Below are positions 44,006 to 51,769 of a DNA stretch of 64,000 nucleotides, piece by piece (positions within the stretch are counted from its first letter, which is position 1; every line of letters starts with the position of its first letter). The stretch spans positions 1 to 64,000 of the forward strand of contig NZ_QHKS01000028.1 of NCBI RefSeq assembly GCF_003353175.1, read 5' to 3'. This DNA is from Paraburkholderia lacunae (GTDB lineage Bacteria > Pseudomonadota > Gammaproteobacteria > Burkholderiales > Burkholderiaceae). The notes under the pieces are model-generated. The model worked only from the letters and a program-made list of their open reading frames with translations, made no database searches and was not told the origin of the DNA. The translations under genes and the position numbers were made by a program.

Positions 44006-44574
44006 TACCCCTCCTTGTACATGCGAATTCGGTACAGACAACTGTTCGGGCTTTCGATGAGCAGTTCGGCACTGCGCCTTAATGCTTAGAGACGGGCTTC
44101 AAACCCCATGGAAGTTCTGGCTGCACGAGCCTCGCTTAACTTGCATCAACACCGGCCTGTGATCGCATTGCCCAACATCCGTTTGGCACGTTAGTCGCGC
44201 ATGGGAAAAGCGGACTCGACGCCAACACATTCCTTTCGAACTAGCGATGGGAGAGGGAGGTCAGGGCGTACTGCGCGTGCGTCGCGCGGGCGAGCCACGT
44301 ATGCCGGGAAGTCGCGAATGGCGACGAGGTGCTTGTGGTCTTTCATGCCGGGCGAAGCCTGCATGTCGCCGAACTGAGGTTGACCCGCTTTCGTGGACAC
44401 CTTGTATCTTGAAGTGCGGCTTTGAAGCTTCTCTTTATCATTCGTAGTTGGAGGCTGTGGAGCTTGTGGGCGAAGGAGAGCGCGGTGGGCAACGCGCAGC
44501 GTTGTCCACGGTAAGCTTTCCGGTGCGCCGCAGGCGCATCGTCCACAAATCCACAGCCTTGGTTTGTGTCGGTT
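44006..44574. other. Non-coding region between divergent IS110 copies, with a structured segment
   Basis: 44006-44160 is the leader of the decayed IS110 copy and aligns on the opposite strand with 44575-44706. Bases 44453-44558 can fold as a closed unit: GGCTGTGGA (44453-44461) pairs with TCCACAGCC (44550-44558), and inside lie GTGGGCAAC/GTTGTCCAC and TGCGCC/GGCGCA hairpins. The middle (44191-44452) may be an older insertion; I could not assign it. A leftward frame over part of it looks partly protein-like but has no known match. Confidence 0.5.
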
Positions 44575-44706
44575 TGGCAAGGCTCGTGCAGCCTGATGAC
44601 ACCTTGGGTTTGCAGCCCGCAGGATAGCGAATGGCGCACGAGCTGAGCCGCTCATCAAAAGCCCGAACAGTTGTTTGAAAAAAATTCGCATGTACAAGGA
44701 GGGGTA
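44575..44706 (+). ncRNA. Candidate IS110 bridge-RNA / conserved leader
   Basis: The leader of the intact IS110 copy shares blocks with the leader of the decayed copy: GGCTCGTGCAGCC, a GGGTTTG.AGCCC hairpin, and GCTCATC.AAAGCCCGAACAGTTGT, with divergent bases between them. Conserved stems with variable loops upstream of the transposase are the pattern of IS110 bridge RNAs. No promoter was identified and boundaries are approximate. Confidence 0.4.
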
Positions 44707-45693
44707 GTGACGAGCTTGCCAGATCCGAAACCGATCACCGTTGGCATTGACGTTTCCAAGGCTACGCTGGATGTAGCGATTGGCGTCAAGGCAAAGCCGC
44801 TGAGTGTCTCCAACACGACGGATGGCTTCGATACTTTGCTTGAGGAGCTGGCGCGCCACCAGGTTGCGCTGATCGTCCTCGAAGCCACAGGTGGGCTGGA
44901 AATGGCAGTTGCTTGCGTATTGCAGGCCACCGGATATGCCGTGGCAGTGATCAATCCACGTCAGGCACGAGACTTTGCTCGCGCGATGGGGAAGCTTGCG
45001 AAGACTGATCGCATTGATGCGCGCATTCTCGCCCAGCTCGGCGAAGTGATCGAACGTCATCCCGAGCGCGAGAAATTCGTCAAGACCCTGCCGACCGTCG
45101 AACAGCAAGCGCTGGCGGCACTCGTTGCGCGGCGTCGGCAGTTGATCACGATGCTCGTCTCCGAGCGCAACCGGCTGGCGCTGGCGCATGCCCAAACCCG
45201 CAAAAGCATCGAAACCATTATCCAGACGCTGAAGGATGAAATAGCCCGTATCGATAGGGATATGGGCGGGCATATCCATTCACACTTTGCCGACCTGTCA
45301 GCGTTGCTTCGTACCGTTAAAGGCGTGGGCGATGCAACGATCTCAGTTGTGATTGCCGAAGTCCCTGAGCTGGGCAAACTGACGCGGCGGGAAATCAGTT
45401 CGCTGATTGGCGTCGCGCCAATCAATCGCGATTCAGGCACGATGCGCGGCAAACGAACGATCTTTGGGGGCCGAGGCAGTGTGCGACGTGTCCTGTACAT
45501 GGCTGCCTTGGTGGCGGCCCGTCACAACCCGGCGATCATGCTATTTTATCGCCGCCTCGTCGAAGCCGGAAAGCCAAAGAAGGTCGCGCTCGTGGCCTGC
45601 ATGCGCAAGCTGCTGACCATTCTGAACGCGATGGTCAAAGCCGGCAGGCCGTGGGACGCATCGTTTCATGAGACGGACCTCAGAAATGCTTGA
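44707..45693 (+). CDS. IS110-family transposase (DEDD), complete
   Basis: The 328-residue protein starts at the GTG at 44707, right after AAGGAGGGG; the frame is open from 44671. The N-terminal RuvC-like DEDD domain has VGIDVSKATLDVA (Asp), VALIVLEATGGLE (Glu) and AMGKLAKTDRIDARILAQL (two Asp). A coiled helix region follows, then the C-terminal domain GVAPINRDSGTMRGKRTIFGGRGSVRRVLYMAALVA with the conserved Ser/Gly-Arg pattern. IS110 enzymes recombine without inverted repeats, guided by a bridge RNA from the non-coding end. The gene is intact and 44 bp from the next IS3 orfA. Confidence 0.93.
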   Translation: MTSLPDPKPITVGIDVSKATLDVAIGVKAKPLSVSNTTDGFDTLLEELARHQVALIVLEATGGLEMAVACVLQATGYAVAVINPRQARDFARAMGKLAKTDRIDARILAQLGEVIERHPEREKFVKTLPTVEQQALAALVARRRQLITMLVSERNRLALAHAQTRKSIETIIQTLKDEIARIDRDMGGHIHSHFADLSALLRTVKGVGDATISVVIAEVPELGKLTRREISSLIGVAPINRDSGTMRGKRTIFGGRGSVRRVLYMAALVAARHNPAIMLFYRRLVEAGKPKKVALVACMRKLLTILNAMVKAGRPWDASFHETDLRNA

Positions 45694-45736
45694 CCTCCAA
45701 GACAGTTGCTATCCTGTTCAAGAGGAGGTGCCCATC

Positions 45737-46051
45737 ATGGCAAAGCACCGAAACCCATACCCGCCCGAATTCCGCGCGCAGATGGTGGAACTGGTCAAGG
45801 CCGGACGCACACCGCAGGAGCTTGCGCGCGAGTTCGAGCCAACGGCGCAGACCATCATCAACTGGGTGGCACAGTCCGATCGTGATGCTGGTGTACGCCA
45901 GGACGGACTGACCACGGCCGAGCGGCAGGAGCTCACGCGCCTGCGTCGCAAGGTACGCCAGCTTGAGATGGAGCGCGACATCCTCTCTCACGCGGCCGCC
46001 TGGTTCGCCCGCGAGACCGGGGCCGTACCACCGAAGGGTACGGATTCATGA
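45737..46051 (+). CDS. IS3-family transposase OrfA
   Basis: The 104-residue protein is the helix-turn-helix component: NPYPPEFRAQMVELVKAGRTPQELAREFEPTAQTIINWVAQ, then a leucine-zipper-like tail LTRLRRKVRQLEMERDILSHAAAWFARE. It starts at the ATG at 45737 after GAGGAGGTG. The stop overlaps the orfB start by 4 bp. It binds the IS ends as part of the OrfAB transposase. Confidence 0.93.
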   Translation: MAKHRNPYPPEFRAQMVELVKAGRTPQELAREFEPTAQTIINWVAQSDRDAGVRQDGLTTAERQELTRLRRKVRQLEMERDILSHAAAWFARETGAVPPKGTDS

Positions 46052-46694
46052 AGGCGAACCGGGCTCGCTGGCCCATTGCCATGATGGCGCGGCTGCTGCA
46101 GGTCTCCCCCAGCGGTTACTACACGTGGCTTAGACGCGAGCCATCGAAGCGAACGTCGGCCGATGCGCAACTGCTCGCGCGCATCCGCACGCTCCACGCG
46201 AGCTCACGTGGCACCTACGGCGCGCCGCGTATCCATGCGCAGCTCGCGCGTGAGGGCGTGCACGTCGGGCGCAAGCGGGTGGCGCGCCTGATGCGTATGG
46301 CCGGCCTGTGTGGGGCCAGCCGACGGCGCTGGAAGGGCACCACGCATCGGCGCGCGGGAGCCCGGCGCGCACCGGATCTGGTGCGCCGGCACTTTAGCGC
46401 CGAAGCGGCAAACGTGCTGTGGGTGGCCGATGCCACCTACATCCCGACCGGCGAGGGATTCCTGTACCTGGCGGTGGTGCTGGACGTGTTCAGTCGGCGT
46501 ATCGTTGGCTGGGCCATGTCCAACCATCTGTACACCGAGCTGATGCTGCGCGCGCTGGACATGGCGCTGCTGCAGCGGCGACCCGACGGCGTGATCCATC
46601 ACTCCGCCCAGTACACGTCGATTGCCTTCGGGCGGCGCTGCCGTGAGGCGGGCGTGCAGCCCTCAATGGGGACGGCCGGCGACTGCTACGACAA
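46048..46694 (+). pseudogene. IS3-family OrfB, N-terminal two thirds (interrupted and mutated)
   Basis: The frame starts with PIAMMARLLQVSPSGYYTWLRREPSKR and HASSRGTYGAPRIHAQL, then the integrase core NVLWVADATYIPTGEGFLYLAVVLDVFSRRIVGWAMSNHLYTELML. The expected HHSDxGSQYTS, which holds the second catalytic Asp, reads HHSAQYTS: a three-codon deletion that removes it (near 46606). The family match ends at GDCYD (46692), where the serine-recombinase element begins; the rest continues at 50059. Confidence 0.9.
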
Positions 46695-46709
46695 GGATTG
46701 CGTTTCACA

Positions 46710-48791
46710 CTACACCTCCTTGCGGCGATCAGAAACGACGTCGGGATGGCGACGCCGGCGGGACAGCTTGACGCCCATTGCCTTTCTGGGCGAGTCAGTG
46801 CCCGGTGGGTCGTACAGGCACTCGTTCTTGTCGCTGTAGGCGTGGCCGTGGATGAGTCCGCGACGGTTCCATATTTTCACGCTCGTCGGCGTGACGTGCA
46901 GCGCGTCGGCCATCTCCTGCAGCGTCAGGAGACCCGCTTCGCGCAACCGATCATAACGTGGCTTCAGACAGTAGTTGCGCTGCAGGCGTGCGACCATTTT
47001 TGCATTGAAGGGCCCACCCTTGCCCGACGGGACGCCACGTTCGTTCAGGATATTCGCGATCTGCAGGACAGTATGGTGATTGAGCAGCTCATCAATCTCC
47101 TCGATCACCGCGGCGGGTGTGACCCATTGCTGCCATGATTTTAGCGGCAACGGCAGCCTGAGGGTCCGGTGAGCGCCGCCCTTGAAACGGATCTGTGCGG
47201 TAACCTGCTGGCCCCGGTTCAGGGTGACGTCTTCCAGAAGCAGCCTGATCATGCGTTTGCGTTCCCGGTCGGGCGTGGCGGGATCACGCCATAGCCGGGG
47301 GAAGTTGGACGCCAGCGAGACGATGACGGCGCGCTGCTCGTCCGTCAGAATACGCGCGTCCTGTTCACGGCGACGCTGATATTCCTCGTTAGCCTCAGTC
47401 AGCGCTCGCAGCTTATGGTTCCAGTCAGCCTCAAGTGAGTCGGCAACCAGCCGGTTCTCCGGATCGCAGCGCATGTAGCGGCGCTGCGCCAGATCAGCTT
47501 CATACTGGGCGCGCTCCACCTGCTTGTGACGCAGACAGTCGGCTTCTTCGATGCGGGACTGGAGTTCGCTCTGAACCGCCAGACTTACCTCAATGGCAAG
47601 CGGGTTGAGCGCCTCGACGAGCAGCTCGCCAATGGCCTCGTCGATGGCAGCCCCGTGGATGCGCTGGCAGACCGGTTCGGCCTGCTCAATGCCTTCGCGC
47701 TGGCAGATGTACTCGGGACACAGGCAGCCCTGGCGGCTGTGGTAACGAACCGTCATGCGGTTCCCGCATCGACCACAGACCACGACTCCCTGAAGCAGTG
47801 CTGGACCCTCACGCGGCGCGCCTCGGCGCCGGTCGGCTCCGATCGCCTGCGCGCTCTCATGCAAACGCTTCTGATTCTGCTCGTACTCTTCCCAGGACAG
47901 ATAACCGGCATGGGCGCCCGGAATCAACGTATCCCACTGGTCCCGCGGGGCGCGAATCACACGCGTGCGTCCATCGACTGTCTTGCGTGTATGGGTGCGA
48001 CCATAGACGAATGCGCCGGCATACCGCGGGTTGTGCAGAATGCGCACGACCTGGCTGTGTCCGAGGCTGCCCCACAGCAATTCGCCCTTGTGCGGACCTT
48101 TGCAGCACCGTCGCGGAAACGCCAGTTCGAGATGATGCGCGGCGCGCGCGGTAGCCATCGCCGATCCCGTACCCCGGAAGGTATCGAACAGCCACCTTAG
48201 GCAGTGCTGGACCTGCTGGTCCGGATCGAGAACGACCGCACCCACCGCGTTGTACACGAAGCCGACGGGCAGGCGCATCTGCAGTTCGCCGCGCCTCGCT
48301 TTGCTTAGGATTCCTCCTTGCAGGCGTGCCCGCAGCACATGCAATTCGGCCTCGCTCATGGTGCCCTTGAGCCCCAATAACAGCCGGTCGTTGAAGTGAG
48401 CAGGATCGTATACGCCATCCTCGTCAAGTATCAATGTGTCGGTGATTGCGCAGATCTCGAGCAGCCGGTGCCAGTCGGTGGAGTTGCGCGCCAGGCGCGA
48501 CACCTCCAGGCCGAGCACGATGCCCGCATGGCCCACGCCGACTTCGGCGACCAGACGCTGGAATCCTTCGCGGTCCGCCGATGACGCGCCGGACTGGCCC
48601 AGGTCGCTATCGATCACAATAATGCGGTCCTCGGACCACCCCAGGGCGACCGCCCTTTGGCGCAGCGCATATTGGCGCTTGGTGCTCTCGGTGTTCTCGA
48701 ACACCTGACGCAATGTGGATTGCCGGATATACAGATAGGCGTTGCGCTTCAGATGGCTCGCCTGGACCTTCTGGTGAGGATCGCTCTTCAT
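46710..48791 (-). CDS. Large serine recombinase
   Basis: The 693-residue enzyme has the resolvase-type catalytic domain with the nucleophile S25 in AYLYIRQSTLRQV, the LEVSRLARNSTDW motif with active-site arginines (about 95-108) and GTMSEAEL near 143-150. A recombinase domain follows (GFVYN...GELLWGSLGHSQVVRILHNPRYAGAFVYG), then a zinc beta-ribbon with cysteines near 339, 342, 358 and 363, a coiled coil, and an extra C-terminal helix-turn-helix (GLLTLQEMADALHVTPTSVKIWNRRG). It is complete and its stop lies only 15 bp from the left junction. It most likely integrates and excises the element. Confidence 0.95.
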   Translation of the reverse strand: MKSDPHQKVQASHLKRNAYLYIRQSTLRQVFENTESTKRQYALRQRAVALGWSEDRIIVIDSDLGQSGASSADREGFQRLVAEVGVGHAGIVLGLEVSRLARNSTDWHRLLEICAITDTLILDEDGVYDPAHFNDRLLLGLKGTMSEAELHVLRARLQGGILSKARRGELQMRLPVGFVYNAVGAVVLDPDQQVQHCLRWLFDTFRGTGSAMATARAAHHLELAFPRRCCKGPHKGELLWGSLGHSQVVRILHNPRYAGAFVYGRTHTRKTVDGRTRVIRAPRDQWDTLIPGAHAGYLSWEEYEQNQKRLHESAQAIGADRRRGAPREGPALLQGVVVCGRCGNRMTVRYHSRQGCLCPEYICQREGIEQAEPVCQRIHGAAIDEAIGELLVEALNPLAIEVSLAVQSELQSRIEEADCLRHKQVERAQYEADLAQRRYMRCDPENRLVADSLEADWNHKLRALTEANEEYQRRREQDARILTDEQRAVIVSLASNFPRLWRDPATPDRERKRMIRLLLEDVTLNRGQQVTAQIRFKGGAHRTLRLPLPLKSWQQWVTPAAVIEEIDELLNHHTVLQIANILNERGVPSGKGGPFNAKMVARLQRNYCLKPRYDRLREAGLLTLQEMADALHVTPTSVKIWNRRGLIHGHAYSDKNECLYDPPGTDSPRKAMGVKLSRRRRHPDVVSDRRKEV

Positions 48792-49081
48792 GCTGCTGCC
48801 TCCTGACGCCGGTGTAAAAGCATTGAAGCCAGAATCAACGTCGCCTCCTGATGCAGCGTGAAGGGGACGATCTCTGCCTCACCAGGCGGCGGCTGCCGCC
48901 GTACAACCGTGGTCGCGCATAGGGCCCATGCCTGCATCCACGCTCTCATGCCGCTGCGCATCAACAGCGCGAGGCCCTGGCCGCGAGGAATCTCGCACGG
49001 CAATCCAAGTGCCTGTTGTCTCAGATCTTCATAACGCGAGAGCAGTCCGTCATTGCACAGCGCACGGTCCGGAGTGGACAC
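48788..49081 (-). CDS. Recombinase-associated 97-aa protein of unknown function
   Basis: The small protein is helix-rich with DLRQQALGLPCEIPRGQGLALLMRSGMRAWMQAWALC in its first half and LHQEATLILASMLLHRRQ at the end; there is no signal peptide or metal motif. Its stop overlaps the recombinase start (ATGA) and its start is 11 bp after the helix-turn-helix gene, so the three are co-translated. Fixed position between a DNA-binding protein and a recombinase suggests an accessory role in recombination, for example a directionality or control factor; this is inference. Confidence 0.8.
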   Translation of the reverse strand: MSTPDRALCNDGLLSRYEDLRQQALGLPCEIPRGQGLALLMRSGMRAWMQAWALCATTVVRRQPPPGEAEIVPFTLHQEATLILASMLLHRRQEAAA

Positions 49082-49092
49082 GGACGGTTTCG

Positions 49093-49554
49093 TTACGGTT
49101 TTTTTTGGCGCAGGAACTGCCGTTCGATACTGCGCGGATGTACCTGGACGCCGAAGTTCTCGTGCACCAGGCTGGCCAGTCGCTCCGCCCGCACGGCCGG
49201 CTCGGCAACCCGCGCCCGGTTCAGAAATTCCATCACCACCGGCGTCAACTTGTGGCCGCTACGCGGCCCGGTCTTCTGCGGAATCAACGCGGCCAGTCCA
49301 CCCTGTTCGAAAGCCGTCTGAGCCTGATAGAACGACGGTCGGGAGAAGCCGAACGCCCGGGCCGCTTCGCTGATCGGCCGCTTGTCCACGCGTACCGCGC
49401 GCAGCATCTCGTACTTGACCTGCAGCAGATCGTGGGGATCGAAGAACTCTCCGTCCCGAAACAGCGGATGCGTCACGGCGTCTGGACGCGGATTGAGGCT
49501 CGCCTGCTGCCGCAGCACGCGGTGCTTGTCCTCTTTGCGTCGGTCTGTCGCCAT
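49093..49554 (-). CDS. Helix-turn-helix protein of the recombinase element
   Basis: The 153-residue protein has a helix-turn-helix near residues 58-82 (RPISEAARAFGFSRPSFYQAQTAFEQGGLAAL) of the transposase-like HTH type, and a second helical domain KLTPVVMEFLNRARVAEPAVRAERLASLVHENFGVQVHPRSIERQFL that again looks like a DNA-binding winged helix. No catalytic DDE domain follows, so it is not a transposase by itself. It may recognise the element ends or regulate the operon. Confidence 0.88.
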   Translation of the reverse strand: MATDRRKEDKHRVLRQQASLNPRPDAVTHPLFRDGEFFDPHDLLQVKYEMLRAVRVDKRPISEAARAFGFSRPSFYQAQTAFEQGGLAALIPQKTGPRSGHKLTPVVMEFLNRARVAEPAVRAERLASLVHENFGVQVHPRSIERQFLRQKKP

Positions 49555-49763
49555 GCATGAACTCCAGGGAAAGCGCCCAAATCAATGTAAATACAATTAT
49601 GTACCATATTTCTAACGTTACAAGTTAGATGTCTCGGAAACATGCGACAAATCCGCCAAATAAAGGCAATAATGTGGGCAACAAAGGTAGTCGTGGAAGG
49701 AGCGTGCCGGCATAGTTAACTTTACATCACCGGCGTATTTTGCTTTACACGCGCTAGCGCTGT
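49555..49763. promoter_or_regulatory. AT-rich control region inside the recombinase element
   Basis: The 209-bp gap between the DUF5372-like and helix-turn-helix genes is much more AT-rich than its surroundings. It contains two copies of CTTTACA(T/C) 26 bp apart (near 49719 and 49745) and TAACGTTACAAGTTA. It is the natural place for the promoter of the three-gene unit and for binding by the element's own regulator. Confidence 0.4.
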
Positions 49764-50033
49764 TCATGGCTCCAGCGTGGCGATCAAACGCCCCAGTTCA
49801 AGCAGTTCTTCCACGCGAAACAAGGCGCGCCCGGCAGCGACCACGTTGAATGGGTCCTCGCCGACGACGCTCGTCCAACTGGCGGGCAGCGCCCGAAATC
49901 GGCCATTCGCGTCGTGAAACCAAACCCTGTCCTCATGCCAGTTCTGGGCATGAAGGACCCGTTCGAATTCTTGCAAATGAAGGGGATGGTACGGATGGGT
50001 CACCTGAAAACGTCGGCTTCCAGTGTCACTCAC
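49764..50033 (-). CDS. DUF5372-like small protein of the recombinase element
   Basis: The 89-residue product reads as a DUF5372-type protein: RRFQVTHPYHPLHLQEFERVLHAQNWHEDRVWFHDANGRFRALPASWTSV..EDPFNVVAAGRALFRVEELLELGRLI. The GTG at 50033 is the only plausible start inside the element; the open frame continues leftward-upstream into the IS3 orfB fragment, beyond the junction at 50058. Only 25 bp separate the start from the junction, so it may be transcribed from outside the element. Function is unknown; in my recollection this family is often found beside recombinase genes. Confidence 0.82.
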   Translation of the reverse strand: MSDTGSRRFQVTHPYHPLHLQEFERVLHAQNWHEDRVWFHDANGRFRALPASWTSVVGEDPFNVVAAGRALFRVEELLELGRLIATLEP

Positions 50034-50058
50034 GGGTGCAGTTGTCTGCGGACTCCAA

Positions 50059-50356
50059 CGCGATGTGCGAATCCTTCTTTGGCACGCTCGAGGCGGAACT
50101 ACTCGATCGCGAACACTTTGATACCCACGAACAGGCCAGGCGCCGCATCTTCTGGTATCTGGAAAGCTGGTACAACCTGCGCCGCCTGCACAGCAGCCTG
50201 CGCTACCGTTCACCGCTGGAGTTCGAACAGCTGCACGCGCAAACGCAAACCTCGTCGCATCGCGGGTTGCCCACCGACGGGCAGCGTCATGGGCGAGAGA
50301 GGCGCCCCGCTGCCCGTCCATGGACAACCCGCTGCTTAACGCTCAATGGAGGCTAA
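50059..50356 (+). pseudogene. IS3-family OrfB, C-terminal third
   Basis: This is the other part of the interrupted orfB: NAMCESFFGTLEAELLDREHFDTHEQARRRIFWYLESWYNLRRLHSSLRYRSPLEFEQL, containing the catalytic Glu (CESFF). Joined to 46048-46694 it gives a continuous 314-residue OrfB apart from the three-codon deletion noted there. The tail after QLHAQ is unusually long and basic. Confidence 0.9.
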
Positions 50357-50405
50357 ATCACATTCAATTTCTGACTGCAGATCTGTCCGCTGAACCGGGT
50401 CAACC

Positions 50406-50621
50406 TCAAACTGGTATCCGGGCAAGCATGAACTGCACGAGCGGGTGCCGACCTGAAATTACATAATTCTCCATGCTCGCGGACGCATCGCGATCATCGA
50501 CGACAAGCGTTATGCGCGCAGTGTCATCGATCGGTTGACGCGCGCGCACAAAGCCTCGCAGCCATAACCATGGAACATGGTCGATGCGTCCAGGCACTAC
50601 CTCACAACCGAATCCAAACAA
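50406..50621 (-). CDS. Hypothetical small protein (71 aa), doubtful
   Basis: A TTG at 50621, just after the stop of the upstream transglycosylase gene, opens a frame of moderate composition (HVPWLWLRGFVRARQPIDDTARITLVVDDRDASASMENYVI). No family or signal peptide is recognised. Its position 8 bp after the previous gene makes an operon possible, but it could be chance. The remaining bases 50357-50405 hold nothing evident. Confidence 0.25.
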   Translation of the reverse strand: MFGFGCEVVPGRIDHVPWLWLRGFVRARQPIDDTARITLVVDDRDASASMENYVISGRHPLVQFMLARIPV

Positions 50622-50629
50622 GGCTGCGT

Positions 50630-51229
50630 CTACAAACCAAATGCCGTTTTCATCATGCTCAAGCGATCGGCAACCCGTCGTGCATAGCCCTTGGCGCCCC
50701 CGCTATAGCGACATAGCGCGCCCTCGAGGTCTCCACCTGACGCCCTTATGTAGTCTCGGAGAATCGCGGACCCGATATGGACGTTGGTGCGCGGGTCGGT
50801 CAAATCGGACGTGCGAAGGACACGGTCTCTGTGTTGAGATGGAAGTACTTGCATGAGTCCCTTGGCGCCAACAACACTTATCGCAAATCGGTCGAAACTA
50901 GATTCGACTGCGATCACTGCAAGCAATAACAACGGCGAGATTGTGTAACGCCTTGCCGCAGTTAGCACCGCGTGACCGATTCCCAAGGCGTCGTGTAATC
51001 CTATATGAAAACGAGAACTCACAACAGCTGCGATTTCCTCTGCTGTGGGTGCTTCCTCTAGCGGCAGGTCGACCGCTTCAGCCGACGTCGGCCAAGCCGG
51101 CGCAACGGCGCCATAACACAGCCCCGTTAGCGAGCAGAAAACCACAATAGCCGAGAGGACGATGTCGCGCAGGCGGCGAGCAAGAGTGTGTAGCCACCCA
51201 ATTGAATCTTCGCTCAGGTTCGTGAACAT
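50630..51229 (-). CDS. Lytic transglycosylase (SLT domain)
   Basis: The 199-residue protein has an N-terminal membrane segment (IVLSAIVVFCSLTGLCYGAVA) and a C-terminal soluble lytic transglycosylase fold: LLLLAVIAVESSFDRFAISVVGAKGLMQVLP with the catalytic Glu in AVESSFD, the GLMQ block, TDPRTNVHIGSAILRDYI and ALCRYSGGAKGYARRV. It cuts peptidoglycan in the periplasm to 1,6-anhydro products. Enzymes of this size without other domains often serve secretion or conjugation machines, but no such genes are visible here. Confidence 0.88.
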   Translation of the reverse strand: MFTNLSEDSIGWLHTLARRLRDIVLSAIVVFCSLTGLCYGAVAPAWPTSAEAVDLPLEEAPTAEEIAAVVSSRFHIGLHDALGIGHAVLTAARRYTISPLLLLAVIAVESSFDRFAISVVGAKGLMQVLPSQHRDRVLRTSDLTDPRTNVHIGSAILRDYIRASGGDLEGALCRYSGGAKGYARRVADRLSMMKTAFGL

Positions 51230-51625
51230 GGTCTATGTTCCTCAATATTCCATGGTCACGATCGGTTCAATCGGTCTTCCATGGAACGACACGACGACGA
51301 ATAGATGAAAACAACAAAGTAGAAAATCGAAGTATCGTGTACTGTCCAATTCAGTCTTTAAGAAATTAAACAATCTGCCCAGACCTTCCGCAGCGGAAAC
51401 AGCAGAGTCGTCAAGCCAGACGCTCGAGCGCCCGATCAATGCAAGCTGCGCACGTTTCGCTCGCAACCAACTCGCGAACGCTGTTGGCATAGCGTTGGTG
51501 CGCTGCAGGCACCTGTCCACGCTCTTGCATTCTTCACGTTTGATTTGTTCATCCAGCTCGACCAGCCATGCCCGGGTCGCTCGAAGTCTTTTCGATACCC
51601 ATCACAATTTTCCTTCAATGCCAAC
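51230..51625. other. Intergenic, no clear gene
   Basis: A leftward frame (stop 51242, starting about 51520) has a mildly protein-like beginning (DRCLQRTNAMPTAFASWLRAKRAQLALIG) and continues upstream without a start codon, so it may be a decayed gene. I do not recognise it. The promoter of the transglycosylase gene should lie in the last 100 bases. Confidence 0.35.
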
Positions 51626-51769
51626 TAATCCTCGACGCTACAGTAAGCATACCGTATTAAAATCTACAGTCCGCCGGTAGACGTTCCTGTTCAGCCATGG
51701 CACGAACGTGTATTCGTCGTATGCATTGCTGCCCACATAAATCCAATTGCTGAGAATGCTGGACATCAT
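51626..51769 (-). CDS. Small protein (47 aa) with a strong ribosome site
   Basis: The ATG at 51769 follows TAGGAGACG, one of the better ribosome sites in this part. The product opens MMSSILSNWIYVGSNAYDEYTF and is rich in W, Y and N; it has some likeness to the start of bacterial surface-adhesin-E-type proteins but stops early, so it may be a truncated gene. Its start overlaps the stop of the leftward frame at 51766-52113 (ATGATG containing TGA). Confidence 0.35.

Larger units (their letters stand above)
46695..50058 (-). mobile_element. Four-gene serine-recombinase element inserted in IS3 orfB
   Basis: The trinucleotide CAA occurs at both junctions (46692-46694 and 50056-50058). Removing 46695-50058 joins ...GAC|AAC GCG ATG and restores the IS3 sequence YDNAMCESFFGTLE in frame, so the boundaries are exact to within 3 bp. 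The insert is 3364 bp and has no inverted repeats or target duplication beyond CAA, as expected of serine recombination with a 2-bp core. It carries four leftward genes: DUF5372-like, helix-turn-helix, a 97-aa protein and a large serine recombinase. Confidence 0.88.

Noticed and set aside
44191..45279. A 362-codon minus-strand frame
   Set aside because: Most of it is antisense to the IS110 transposase. Its last 50 codons (44191-44360) look more natural but match nothing I know.
47526..48200. A 224-codon plus-strand frame inside the recombinase element
   Set aside because: It is antisense to the zinc-ribbon region of the serine recombinase.
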